NCBI RefSeq assembly: GCF_037042905.1
Contig: NC_087249.1
Location: forward strand, 10,040,001-10,104,000
Length of the DNA: 64,000 nt
Source: Lytechinus pictus
Taxonomy: Eukaryota > Echinodermata > Echinoidea > Temnopleuroida > Toxopneustidae
Direction: 5' to 3'
The notes beneath the pieces were generated by a model, which did not search any database, had not been told where the DNA came from, and saw only the letters and a program-made list of their open reading frames with translations. This document shows, piece by piece, positions 1 through 11,300 of the stretch. Within the stretch, counting starts at the first letter, position 1; each line of letters opens with the position of its first letter. Made by a program: the position numbers and the translations under genes.

Positions 1-1926
1 GTCTCACTGTTTGCTCAAAACCAGGAAAGCATCAATTACTTATTGCAGTTAGATGATAGCACCTGGTAATTTGAAGAGCGTATGCTGTTGGTTGAAAGTT
101 TATGAATGTTAAGCAGTGTTGTAGCTACACTGGTAGGCACTGAGTGGGCCAGCCCAGTGCTCTGAATTTGAGCCTGGCACTCTTCGTAAAAAAAAAAAAA
201 AAAACTCAGTCAGGTTATTTTATTACAAAATTCACCCCTCAATTGATAATTTTAGCTTCCAAAAGTCCTAAAATCCTGGACCCCTATCTATGGCGGGGCG
301 AGCGCTTTACTCGTTTTACTTCGCTCGTCATGCTTTGACGTTTACACTTTGCTAGCACTAAAAATGGTTTGGCTACAGTACTGATATTCTGTAGGTGGTA
401 TACATGTACATGGATTTCTTAAAAATGGTAATGTATCATTTGATGGACAAGGCTTTATATAGACTTCTTTTTATAGTTTATACAACCTTGTTATTGTGGG
501 TGTGTGATTCAAAGTTTGACAGACATGCAAGACTGATTTGAATAACGTCTGGGACTCTGGAACCAAGCTTTCAAGTCAAAGAAGTTAATGAAGGTCAATT
601 TATAGGCAGAGCTAAAAAGAATTACAAGTGCCTGCATTCATTCAGACTTTTCTTTTGTAAAGTTCTAGCCTACCTGGAAAGTGGCAGACTTGTTTAATGG
701 CATCCCCGTCTTTACCTGTGCATGAAAAAACTATTTATTTGCTTTTGTTTTGTCTATTATGTGAGGAATGTTATTATTCCTGAAGAAAATTAAAATGTAA
801 ACATTTCAATGGTAGGGATGATGATGCAAGGGGGGGGGGGTGTTCTCTTAACTTGATACATGTACTACGCTTTATCAAGACTGATCTATTTGTGTGCAAT
901 ATGGATATTGTCTACCTGAAATTACCATTTTCTCAAGGGAAAGCCCCCCCCCCCCAAGAAAATAAACATTTTCTTACAAAACGTAAGATAAAAATTCCAA
1001 CTACATGTAGCTACAGTAGAGTATTATGTGTAAATCATCTGATAAATCGCAAGATTCCAGATTGTTTACTACGAAATAAAAACAAAGCTCTTTATTGATC
1101 TAAAAGATAATTTGAATCGAGATTTAATGTGAAAATGGTACTTGACAGTACGTCAAGTACATTTGGAGTAGGTTGAAAAAAGTACACCCCTGTCCTTTGA
1201 GAATCTTATCAAAAATCACAATGAGAGCAAAGATCGTTGTGCAAAACTACCTGCATGTATACCGCTTTCGAGGCTCTGTTTTCGTAAGGAAACGCTGGCC
1301 TTATCTCTCAACTTGTGTAAAGGTCATTTGATAAATGGTCTGAAATGTTTTTAAATACAGAGGTAAACCTGCCAGTGTGTACAGTACCCTTTATACAGTA
1401 CAGCTGTTGTCATTTTATACAATGTATGTTGACAGTTTCAGCCCTCTTTTTTAGAAATATTTTAGATTGCTGATAGAAGTTTAATAATACAGGAAAGTTT
1501 TTGTTAATGGAGAGTAATGATATTTAGAACTGCTGGTAAATTTACATTGAACCCATGATAGTGCTTCATGGCAAAATAACAAACATAAATGCATGTTATT
1601 GTACCAAAACATGTTTACTCTGGTTACATGCATAGATCTAGGTTTGTAGGCCTATCTTGCTTTGTTGATTTCTTTGAACTGAGTTGGGACTGAGAATCGG
1701 GGGGGGGGGGGGGGAAATTACACGGGCTGGGGGGCGATATGGCCCCTGACGTGCTCAAAAGAGCCCTTAAAAAAAAAGAGCCCTGTAAAATCCCTGTTCA
1801 TTATAAAGCCTATCCAATGTTGCAAATTTTGATAGTAAGTTGTAAAAAGTAGCCCCAAAAATAAAATGTTATCTTTCTGCCTGCTGAGGATCCATAGGCC
1901 TATTTCTCTGAAATAGAACTTATATA
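1..1926. other. AT-rich non-coding DNA, no gene recognised
   Basis: Short homopolymer runs (poly-A near 188-204, G-runs near 830-840 and 1701-1714, a C-run near 944-954) and no open frame with domain-like content. It could be intron or upstream flank of the ELL gene, whose 5' exons were not found. Confidence 0.5.
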
Positions 1927-2230
1927 GGCCTGTATTCTGCACTCAGGTTTAAATTAAACCCTGGTTTAAAGTTGTGAATTAACTATGGAGAACCATTTGG
2001 GGCACATATTCCTATAACAGTACACATCCAATTTATTAACTCATTTGATACCCAAATTATTCATATTTGTCTGGGAATGATAGCAATTTTTTTCTTCCTT
2101 CTGAAAGCAAAAGTAAGCAAAATAGTAAACATAGGAAATACACAATATGAACAGAATTTTTGGCTCCCCATAATTTTAGCACAGAGTTAGACCGCGGTCT
2201 AATTTAAATCTGACTTCAGAATACGGGCCA
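1927..2230. mobile_element. MITE with GGCCCGTATTCTGA-type terminal inverted repeats
   Basis: The left end reads GGCCTGTATTCTGCACTCAG and the right end, reverse-complemented, TGGCCCGTATTCTGAAGTCA. The interior is AT-rich with no ORF. A second copy of the same family lies at 48513-48836 and shares internal blocks (CATAATTTTAGCACAGAGTT), which supports a real transposable family. Confidence 0.75.
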
Positions 2231-2818
2231 TAAAGGCCAATAGGCTATACAATGTGCAATTAAGTAGTAGGAACCAGAAGGAATTAACTGTAATGTATCT
2301 CAAAACGCACACGTACATAGATATAAACATAGCATATACATGTAGTTTATTGCTGTTCTGCCTTGCAACGAATGAATTCTCTCTGACACAAATGTACTCT
2401 CTAGGTCACTAAGTGCGTCCGCCGAGGACGATCTCTGTACACACAATTGTTATTAGACATCAAGGTCCAAGGAATAGTCTTTGACTTTACACAACCCGCT
2501 TCCGTTTTCTCACCCGTTCATCCCTCCCTAGGCGTTCATGGATCTGTTAATATTAATTGGGGGATTATAGCGCAATGAGTAACTTCCACTGCACGTAGAT
2601 TATGATCAGAGACGAGCTGTCACTTTTATGGCTGGTGTGAACTTTCCCTTTGTAATAGTAATCTCTCGCCTTGCATATGCGATCTGTATCTTGTTGTAAT
2701 GAGAGCGTGAAGCGAGGGTGTCTTTAGTCTAGATCTAGACGTTAGTTTTGTTCAGAAAAATCCTAGTCACTCAAATGTTGCGAATAGTGGAGGACTGGTA
2801 GTGTATACTGGCATATAC
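2231..2818. other. Non-coding stretch between two MITEs, partly higher in G+C
   Basis: Positions 2400-2720 are less AT-rich than the surroundings and lack simple repeats. No splice-bounded frame could be matched to the missing ELL 5' exons. It may be regulatory or a 5' UTR, but nothing specific supports either. Confidence 0.3.
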
Positions 2819-3044
2819 TACAGAGTGAGTCAGAAAAAAATATCCCATCAGTTTGAAGTTGTTTTGTCCGAAGTATGAACATTTAATCATTCATTGATTA
2901 ATAATATGTCCTGATAGCGTTAATCTCCCGGCACATTTTCATGTGGATCTTTGCATGCACGAATGACTGCGAGTATGAGACAACCTCCATTGTCTCAGAC
3001 AAGATAACTTCAATCTGATGGGACATTTTCTGACTCACTCTGTA
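2819..3044. mobile_element. MITE with 50-bp inverted ends and TA target duplication (mariner-like)
   Basis: The left end CAGAGTGAGTCAGAAAA (from 2821) and the right end TTTTCTGACTCACTCTG (to 3042) are inverted copies. The complementarity continues inward for about 50 bp (CCCATCAGTTTGAAGTTGTT against its near complement). TA dinucleotides flank both ends (2819-2820, 3043-3044). The TA duplication and CAGAGTGAGTCA ends fit a Tc1/mariner-derived non-autonomous element of about 222 bp. Confidence 0.85.
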
Positions 3045-6000
3045 TATACATTGAGTGCAGGGTTTTCCACACAAATAACTACTAACGTACCTAGATCTAG
3101 ACTAGGGTCTCCTTTGCAGAAGAAATCTAGTCTGCTGTGCAAACCCTTCACTCGAGTTTAGGGTCTGAATGTGCAGCCTGCTCATGCCTTGTGTACTGGA
3201 AGCCCTCTTGCAAGTTTTGTGCTAGTCTTTGTGTGGAGACACACGTTGCTCAAAGTTTCAATCAGGGTCTGTGCCTGCAGACTAGAAGAAGTCTCAGACA
3301 GGGCCATGTAAAAGTTTCCAGTACAAAGAAGGTCTTCCCAAGATTGTAGTATTTGGAAACTTGGAAAAAAGCCAGTCTAAGGTGTCCGGAAAAAAATGTG
3401 GCTAAACAGCCTCAATCAACTGCCAATTTACATGTATTAGAGAAGTACATGTACAATGTAGCCTAGGTCTACAATTAGTTGTATCTAGGGCTTCTACTGT
3501 CTTTATAAAGTTTATGCACTATCCTTCGCTAAGGCACAATAACTATAATAATTCCACTCAGTTATCTTTTCTTCATTTTCTTCTCTTTTTTTCTTGACGA
3601 CCTTTATTATGTCGAAATAACTGTACTGACATACCATATTAGTATATTCCAGTAGCCAGGGGGGAGGGGGGGGTCTGAACATTTTTATGAATTGATAATT
3701 ACCTTCCCAATACTCAAGTTCAGCAACTGGGATTATGCATGATATACATTAGAATTCAACATAAAAATTGACAACATTATATAAATATAGCAAGAAAGAA
3801 TTTTAGATACATGTTCAATAGTAAGCAAACAATGCCTAAATTGACTTTTCAATCTTTGTTTTACAATATTTCCAAAAAATACTTTTGTTTTTTATTTTTG
3901 TTCAATGTACAGTGACGATGTAAATGAGAACATACAAATAAAAAAATGAATAAAAAATGGGATTATGAGTATGATTCATTTATTTTTGAAACACACGAAT
4001 CCTGTTTCCTGTTTTTTTGTGTCCTTTATCCTGATTGCAATTTAATTCATTTGAAATATTAAAAAAAAAAAAAAAAAAATTACACAACTAAAATTAATGT
4101 AACTGAGTGGATGGGTTTTTCTTTTTCACCCATTGCCTCATAAATTGTTCTGCTTACATGATTGCAAATATAAGCTGGAATGGAAGGGGAAGTCCCTCGG
4201 CTAAATCTATTCAAATCAAAGCAGGAAAAAAATGAGAAGAATTTTGAAGTTGTCATGAATCAAATGTTACTTCTTGAAATCAATTTGTTGTAGTTTACTG
4301 ATGGAGCAAAATTATAATACACGTACAGTACTTGCTTGAATAGTTTAGTAATTATTTCTTAATCATTGATTAACTTGCTTGAATATTTTAGTAATTATTT
4401 CTTTATCATTGGTTTATCTTTTTTTTCTTGATAATCTTAAAGTATAAAAAAAACTTGTTTAAACTCCGTCTTCAATTTCCCCAATAATTTTCCTAATAAA
4501 GGTTTGATAGTTATATATATTCTACTTTTTTCCCGGCTGGAGGGGGGGAATTTTTCTTTTAAGTAATGAAATTACTTGTAACTTAGCATGTGTATGTGTG
4601 TGTGTGTGTGTGTGCGCGATGTTAGATGTCACAGGGAATATTTGCATTATTGCGTGGTTGTATAATGTGAGATATACGAAAAACTTCTATATTAAGGTTT
4701 GTAAGATTCAAAATGTGACATCACATTTAATAGATGTGGTTATCACTGTTCTTTCACTTTCAGCGCAACCTTCTATACATTAAAGGCCTATTTGTACAGT
4801 ATATACACGTACATGTATGTACATTGTAAGCCTGTAGGCTACATGTCATGTACAGGTACATGTAGTTTTTGGCATGATTGCAAATAACCCTTGTCCTTTT
4901 GTGATTGTCTAGAAACTCCAACATGTAATTCCATTTTCTTATGCAGTTGACAATGTATGTCTGCAATTGATCAATCGTTAAAAATGCATTTGCAGAGAGA
5001 AAGAGGCAAAGTTTCTACGCATTGTGCCTTTTTATTTCTCTGTTGCAGTCCCAGCTGCTAGGCTTATTGATAAAGATCCAAAAAGGCTTTGAAGGGCAGA
5101 AAGAATGGCATTGAGGACACATTTTGGCATCGGATTTTGCAATTGATAGGGATGTACATTAAATCCCCGAATGAGTCACTCTCTTGTTAATTTGTTGATT
5201 TTCCCATTTATCTCAGCTGTACATCTAGAGCTTGCTATTAATGTATTGGGTGATGACATGTATGTAGCTTGAAAGGGTGACCGATATGTACTCAAAACTT
5301 TCAATATTTTAGGGGAAAAGATGCATGTGTACGCTAAAGGTAGAAGTAGTAGTAGTACATGTAGTAGTAGTAGTAGTAGTAGTAGTAGAATTGAGAAGTA
5401 ACATTGAGTATGAGAAGGATGAGTAGTTATTGTTGGAAGAGGAATCCAGTCATCATAGCCATTTTTATATAGGCCTACATTTAAAAAATAATGTATATCC
5501 AGCAATACCGGCATGAACTCTTATTACATGTATGTACATGTACATACATGTACCACAGTTTGTACTGCAGAGGCAGCAAGTATGTACTGTATGAACAACA
5601 CTACCCTAAACCAGCAAAACAGAGAACAAAAAGAAACATAACAGAAGGGATTAGGGGATTAAAGTGTGATTGTGCAAAGGATTAACCAGGGATGTGCAAT
5701 TCAAAAGGCTAATTATATTTAGGTGTACATGTATTTTGTGGCATAAGGCTTGATGTAATGGTTTATTGTATGATATGGTCACTTGCACTACATATCCAGT
5801 GTGTTGTCCATAAAATGGATTTGCTGTTATGAGCAGTTATTAAAGTTGTAGATGGGAAAACACTGCTGAATACATGTACATGTATGTGTCCTATCCAAGG
5901 TAATATCTAGTTCACTGTCAGAATAATGCACAATTGATCTTAACTTAAGGGCAATTGAGTAACAGTGGTCAAGGAAAAAAAAATGACAGTTTAATTTCGA

Positions 6001-6290
6001 CCATAACTACAGACTTAAAAATTATCGAACTTGGATCTTGGAAGAGTCTGTCTTGTAAATTATATTGAGCACACAATTATGAATGATTGGTGATGAAGGG
6101 AGTAGCTGTGTTTAGTTCAATGGCTTTTATGCTGCTCCCTCACTATCACCTTGCCACTCTATACAAGTATTACTTTGCATTTTATTTTATTTGTATAATT
6201 GTTTTTTGTCTGTTATTCAGAAAGCCTTTTGATTCTTAATGTACATTCAATTGCTTTTCAAGACATGTGAAATTAATGAAGTTGAAATTG
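3045..6290. other. Non-coding stretch with microsatellites; no exon recognised
   Basis: It holds a poly-A run (4062-4079), a (TG)n tract (4592-4612), a trinucleotide AGT array (about 5344-5390) and many ACATGTAC strings (for example 4800-4865, 5525-5555). A good polypyrimidine/CAG acceptor precedes 5049, but no domain-like frame or convincing donor follows. It is likely intron or upstream flank of the ELL gene. Confidence 0.45.
5344..5390. repeat. (AGT)n trinucleotide microsatellite
   Basis: An interrupted run of AGT/GTA triplets. It gives a leucine-rich open frame on the minus strand that is an artefact of the repeat. Confidence 0.85.
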
Positions 6291-6294
6291 TTTA

Positions 6295-6535
6295 ATATGC
6301 AACAATTAAGCGCTGCATACTATTACCCTGTCTTTAGCGTGGCTACCTTGATTGGACGCTCAAGCATTCAAGGAATTTCTTCCTTCCGGGTACCCATTTA
6401 TTACACGTGGGTGGAAAGTGGCAAATGTAGATAAACGCCTTGCCAAAGCCAGGACGTGGGTGGTGTGGTGAGATTCGAACCACAAACCTTGTGGATCAAA
6501 GTCAGGAGACCTATCCACTGAGCCACATTTGAAAG
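6295..6535 (-). mobile_element. tRNA-derived SINE, minus strand
   Basis: Reading the minus strand: an A-box-like TGGCTCAGTGGATAGG, a B-box GGTTCGAATC, then the family body (TTATCTACATTTGCC, GTAATAAATGGGTACCCGG, AAGCGCT near the end). The same body occurs at 10114-10390, 11855-12135, 24535-24810 and 42850-43130, so this is one of at least five copies. Confidence 0.85.
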
Positions 6536-8196
6536 ATGACTACAGTGTAACTGGTTTTGGGAACACAGTACTTTAGCATTGGCAATGGCTGCATGAATCA
6601 CGTAGTGTCGTCAGTGATCATATTGCAAATGGACTTCTGGTTGACACACTATAACATGTCACATGCTAACTTGACCTAATTATTAGTCCTATTTAATACA
6701 GCATTGACCTCTTTCAAGAAATATATGACTGTTTGTCAGAACGTTTTGAGTAATATTAATTCCTCTTTAGATGATTTTGTCACTCAGGACATTGACCTAT
6801 GATTACTTTTTACCATCATTGTTGAATGGCAAGTCACCACTCTACTGATGAATGTATTTAATTAGCCAAAAAATGAATAGATGGATGGATGGATAGATGG
6901 ATGAAGGAATGGAGGAAATTAATTGTAATGACTGAATGAATGAAATTAATGAAAATGCATGAAATGAAATTCTGAAAAATGAATCAGAATGTGTATGATA
7001 AATGAATAAATAAACAGATGGATGGATGGATGGATGGATAGATAGATGGATATATAAATATATTCCCCATTTATTGAACCAACCAATAAACTGAAATAGA
7101 GATGTTGATTTAATGAATTGATACATGAATTAAACTTGATACTTGATGAGATAATTCCCCTTGCAGCTCCAAAATGCTAAACTGGAATGTGATACTTGAT
7201 TCATTATTAATGAATTAATTAATATACGAGTAGACAAATTGATTCAATATGATAAAATGAGAGTAAATCCATTGTATTGCAAATGAAGAATGAATAGAGG
7301 AAATAAAACTGAAAGAGAAATCCCAAATATTGAAAGTACATTTATTTGTAATAGTTAGTGTTAATGAAATTGAATGCAATTCACAATCAATAGAAATTTG
7401 TATTTGGTTTATATACTCTTGCACCTTGGCATAATAGTTGCATAATTTGTTATGCATTGAATAGGAGGGTATGTGAAGCAGATTTTTTTTTTCTTTGCAC
7501 ATTTTCTTAATATAACTGCAACTACATTGACATTTGAAAAAAAATTCACCAGGCTTGCAAAATTACCTTTCCAAAAAGTCAATACTCCTTTTAAACCTCT
7601 GACATTTATGATGTGGTGAACCACCTTTTGAAATAGAAAGTACAGGTACAATTTACTGTGATGACATAATAAAGATGTCATTACTGTATGTTGCTTTCTG
7701 TATTGTGTAAAATGCAGATTAAAGTATTTGAAATAGGGAAATGTGTGGTCGAGGGTTATTTTGACACCAAAATGTATAAAATGACCCAAGTAGATCACCA
7801 CTTGTTCAATGAGAAAAGTGTTGTTGTACTTGTTTTTTTTTCTTGTTGGTCGCATGCCTCTGGGCATAGTACTGAATTTTACTTTTGCGAGCCCTGGCCC
7901 ATGGAAAAACCATTTTCTTACTCTTTTCTTCTTTTCTTTCATTTCTACCTTATCTATATTTAATTATTCAATTTCAAATTGTATTTATGTAATTACATTG
8001 TACAATTTTTGTATGTTTTTTATGGCCAAATAGATAATGATAATAATAATTTTTTTAATGACAGTTATATCAAGTGAGTATTACATGTACAGTAGATCAA
8101 ATTCTGTCTGTCCTTCTTCCTTTCTCATTTCTCCACGGTTTATTTATCTGTTGGCAATCTTTAATTCTTCTCTCTCTCTCTTTGCTTGCTTTACAG
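6536..8196. other. Presumed intron upstream of ELL exon A, AT-rich
   Basis: Contains an ATGG/ATGA tetranucleotide-rich stretch (about 6875-7080) and otherwise AT-rich sequence ending in the pyrimidine tract before the 8197 acceptor. No coding frame with conserved content was seen. Confidence 0.5.
6875..7065. repeat. (ATGG)n/(GATA)n-like tetranucleotide region
   Basis: Two clusters of GATG/GATA tetranucleotides (6878-6905 and 7016-7052), separated by GAATGAAT-rich sequence. The period-4 array produces the apparent minus-strand open frame over this region. Confidence 0.8.
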
Positions 8197-8306
8197 GTAG
8201 CAACTCTTGCCAGGGATAATTCCTACGTACTTAACAAAAACTTGTACAATGAAGTCAACTTAGATTGGCCGGCATACTCAGAGGCAGACAAGCAGCTCCT
8301 TCATAG
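8197..8306 (+). CDS. ELL: ELL exon A (end of the N-terminal ELL domain)
   Basis: The acceptor is a CT-rich tract ending TTTACAG at 8196 and the donor is AG|GTAAGG at 8307. The frame reads VATLARDNSYVLNKNLY then DWPAYSEADKQLLHR, matching the end of the ELL N-terminal domain, where a DWPGYSE-like motif is conserved. The exon ends two bases into an Arg codon (AG), completed by the first G of the next exon. Confidence 0.92.
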
Positions 8307-11300
8307 GTAAGGGGAACTTTATGTATAAATTTGTTTTCAAGACATATAATTATTATTAACAATTAGTTCCTTAGAACTTAGATAGTAGGGAAAATAAATG
8401 CTGGTATATTTTTATTAGTTTTGACACTGTGGACTTTGAAAAAAAAATCTATTATTATTAATTTTCAAGAGGAGGGGGGGGGGGGTATAATACACCTGTG
8501 TAAATGTAGTTATTATAATTTTATTGAATGGTATGAACTCCAGTGGCTATCAATATAGAATTTTTTTTTTTTTTTAAATCAGATCAGTCATTTTTACAGT
8601 TAATGGCTCAATTTGTTGAACTCCTGGCACTCGCTTGAACAGGAGGTTGTGGGTTCAATGGTTGGCCGAGTAAAAAAAAAAAGATGTTCTATCCAAAAGA
8701 TGTTCTAGCCAGGTGCTCAGCATTTTATAAATTAAAAGAAGGGCAATGGTTACGCGGGGTCTGCTAGGAGAACAGTTCATTGGAGAGGAAGTGGATATCT
8801 TGGGTCTTAAAGGTTATTGTTATTATTATTATTAGAGATTTGGTTTATAAACAAGTCTGGATACCAGCACCCATACATACTACCCTGCTTTATTAAAGTT
8901 CCTTGTTTGTTTGTGTTCTTCTGTTTTTGGGTAAGACACAATCTGATTCTGATTAGAAGCAATCCTCCTTGATAGTCGGGTTTATGTATCAGTGACCCCT
9001 TGAAATTGGGCTAGTTCGCAAGGCTTTTCTTTATAAATTACATGTACAGGGATAAGGGGGTGGGATGGAGAGTTGGAAGGGAGATGGAAAGGGGGTGGGG
9101 TGAAGGGGTAGATAAAAATGGGAGGGCGAAGTAGGATGGGAGGGATATAAAACTTTTTTCTCAAAATAATATTGTTTTTATTTATAGCAAGGCCCTTCAA
9201 GGGCTAAATCGAGGTATTGAAGATGCTGGCATTTGCTACAAATTAAATACAGATTGTATGATTTTTTTTTTGTTCAATTGAGGTTGTGGTTAAAAATAAC
9301 AATTGAATTGAATTGAAAAATAGCTACATGAAAAACACACCTTCGCATTTATCATAAACAATGATGTATGGAGTATGATCACATGCAGTGTGTAACAATC
9401 TATTTATCTCTGCTGTAATCAGGAATAAATATTGTATATCTAGAATGAAATTAATTGAACTCATACCCAAAAAAAATCTTGAAGAAAATTAATATTATGA
9501 AGTCCTTAATGGTCTATGGTTTTACTTTTTAAATTTGAGCAGGAAGAAAGCCGAGTGCGGGATAAAGGACTCTCCATCGCCCCAATCACAGCCCTCCCCT
9601 CACCATACATCGACCAACTCCGGTCCAACTGCTACGGGTAGCCCAAGTACTCAAGCCACCTCCAAGCCTATCCCAAGCCATCGGAAGAAACCAGACACTG
9701 GCACCAAGTCCTCTACTGTAAGTCATGCTCTCACAAAGAAATTGAATATGATTTGAATTGTTATCAGGCTTGGGGAAACAAACAATTTGGGGATGTCTAA
9801 TTCCTTGAATTGAGTGAACAGCTGTACAAAACAAGCAAATGTGTACATAAAGTTTTAAATTCAAACAACGGGTTCACATTTCAAACATATGAAAATTGTT
9901 GGAAGAGATGGAGAAGTACAGCAGAATACAGCAGCAATAACTAAAATCTTATCGTGATTTCCTTCAAGAGTTTATGATCTGTTTTAAAAATGATTTTTTT
10001 TTTTTAAATCTTTGGTTAAACCTTGGTCCGGTCTGATTCGATGAAACTGTATTAGCTTGCAGGCATATTTGGCAAGAACACATGGCTAATTTAGTTAATA
10101 AAGACCCATTTGTGGGGGCGTCGTGGTCTAGTGGTTATGACTCTCATCTTACAATCTGATGGATGTGGGTACGATTCCCAGCCATGGCTTGTTTTCCTTC
10201 AAGAAATTTACCCACATTCTGCTGCACTCAACCCAGGTGAAGTGACTGGGTACCCGGTAGGAAGAAATTCTTTGAAAGCTTCAGCGCCTAATCGCCTATA
10301 TGGCAGCACAGCTTAAGTCGGGGTAATAATAGCAGTGCTTTGTATCCTCAGGCAAAAAGCGCTCTATGAATATCCAGCTAATATTATAATAATAATCATT
10401 TAAGTCTCATGGTTCATGAATTGAAATTTAGGGATTGATGATTCCTTGCTGTTTACAGAAACGGCCACTCTTGCCAGAAGTCAAAGACTACAAGACAAAG
10501 AAGCCTCGTATTGCCCACGGTTCTGCATCAATGGGAGCAGGGCCTAAATCTGTAGACCAGCAGCCCCAACTGAGCCCTAGCAGCGCCCTAAGCATCACCA
10601 AGAAGGTCCCTAGCCCGATAGGCCTCTTCAAGAAAGTGCCTAGCCCTTCCTCGACCACCAACGCCCCTCCTTCCACCACGACCACCATCAGCAACTCACC
10701 TTCCAGCAACCATGCGCAACAAAGTGCCTTGTCGTCACCGTCGGTCAGCACCACCCGCAATTCTCCGGATTGCTGCGACTCGACAGGCAATGGCACCAAC
10801 TCCAGCATCGCCGCCGCTCCTGCAGTGGTGACTTGCGGAATCACCAAGTCTTCAAGCAGCAGTAGTAGCCGGGATCATAGTCGTGCTTCGGGGCGGAGTG
10901 AGAAGAGTTCAAAGACACCGTCAATCTCCAAGTCTGTCAAAGAGGAGAAGAGGCCGGTTGGCAAGGAGTCCCCCTCTGGAGATGTTTCTTCCACTTCCGT
11001 TGTTCCAGAATACCAGATGTAAGAAATGATAATGCTCATTATTTCATTTTTGGGTACTTGTTTAACACCAGCTGTGAAATCTTGATAAGGCAATATGTTT
11101 TTCCCATCAACAAGTATCTAACAATGTTCACATGCCATTTTTTGCCACATGGTTTATACGAAAAAGGGGGAAACAGTTGTTTACTTTTGAAACTGTTATG
11201 ACTCATTTTTGTGGATCCTTGTCCTTGGGATGGAGGAAATCTTGGTTTCATAGCCTGATGTACAGTCTAAAAAAAATAATAGCTTCAACACCCATTCTTT

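Noticed and set aside
5041..5130. Candidate upstream ELL exon after a strong CAG acceptor
   Set aside because: No frame resembles ELL, stops occur within 25 codons and no good donor follows.
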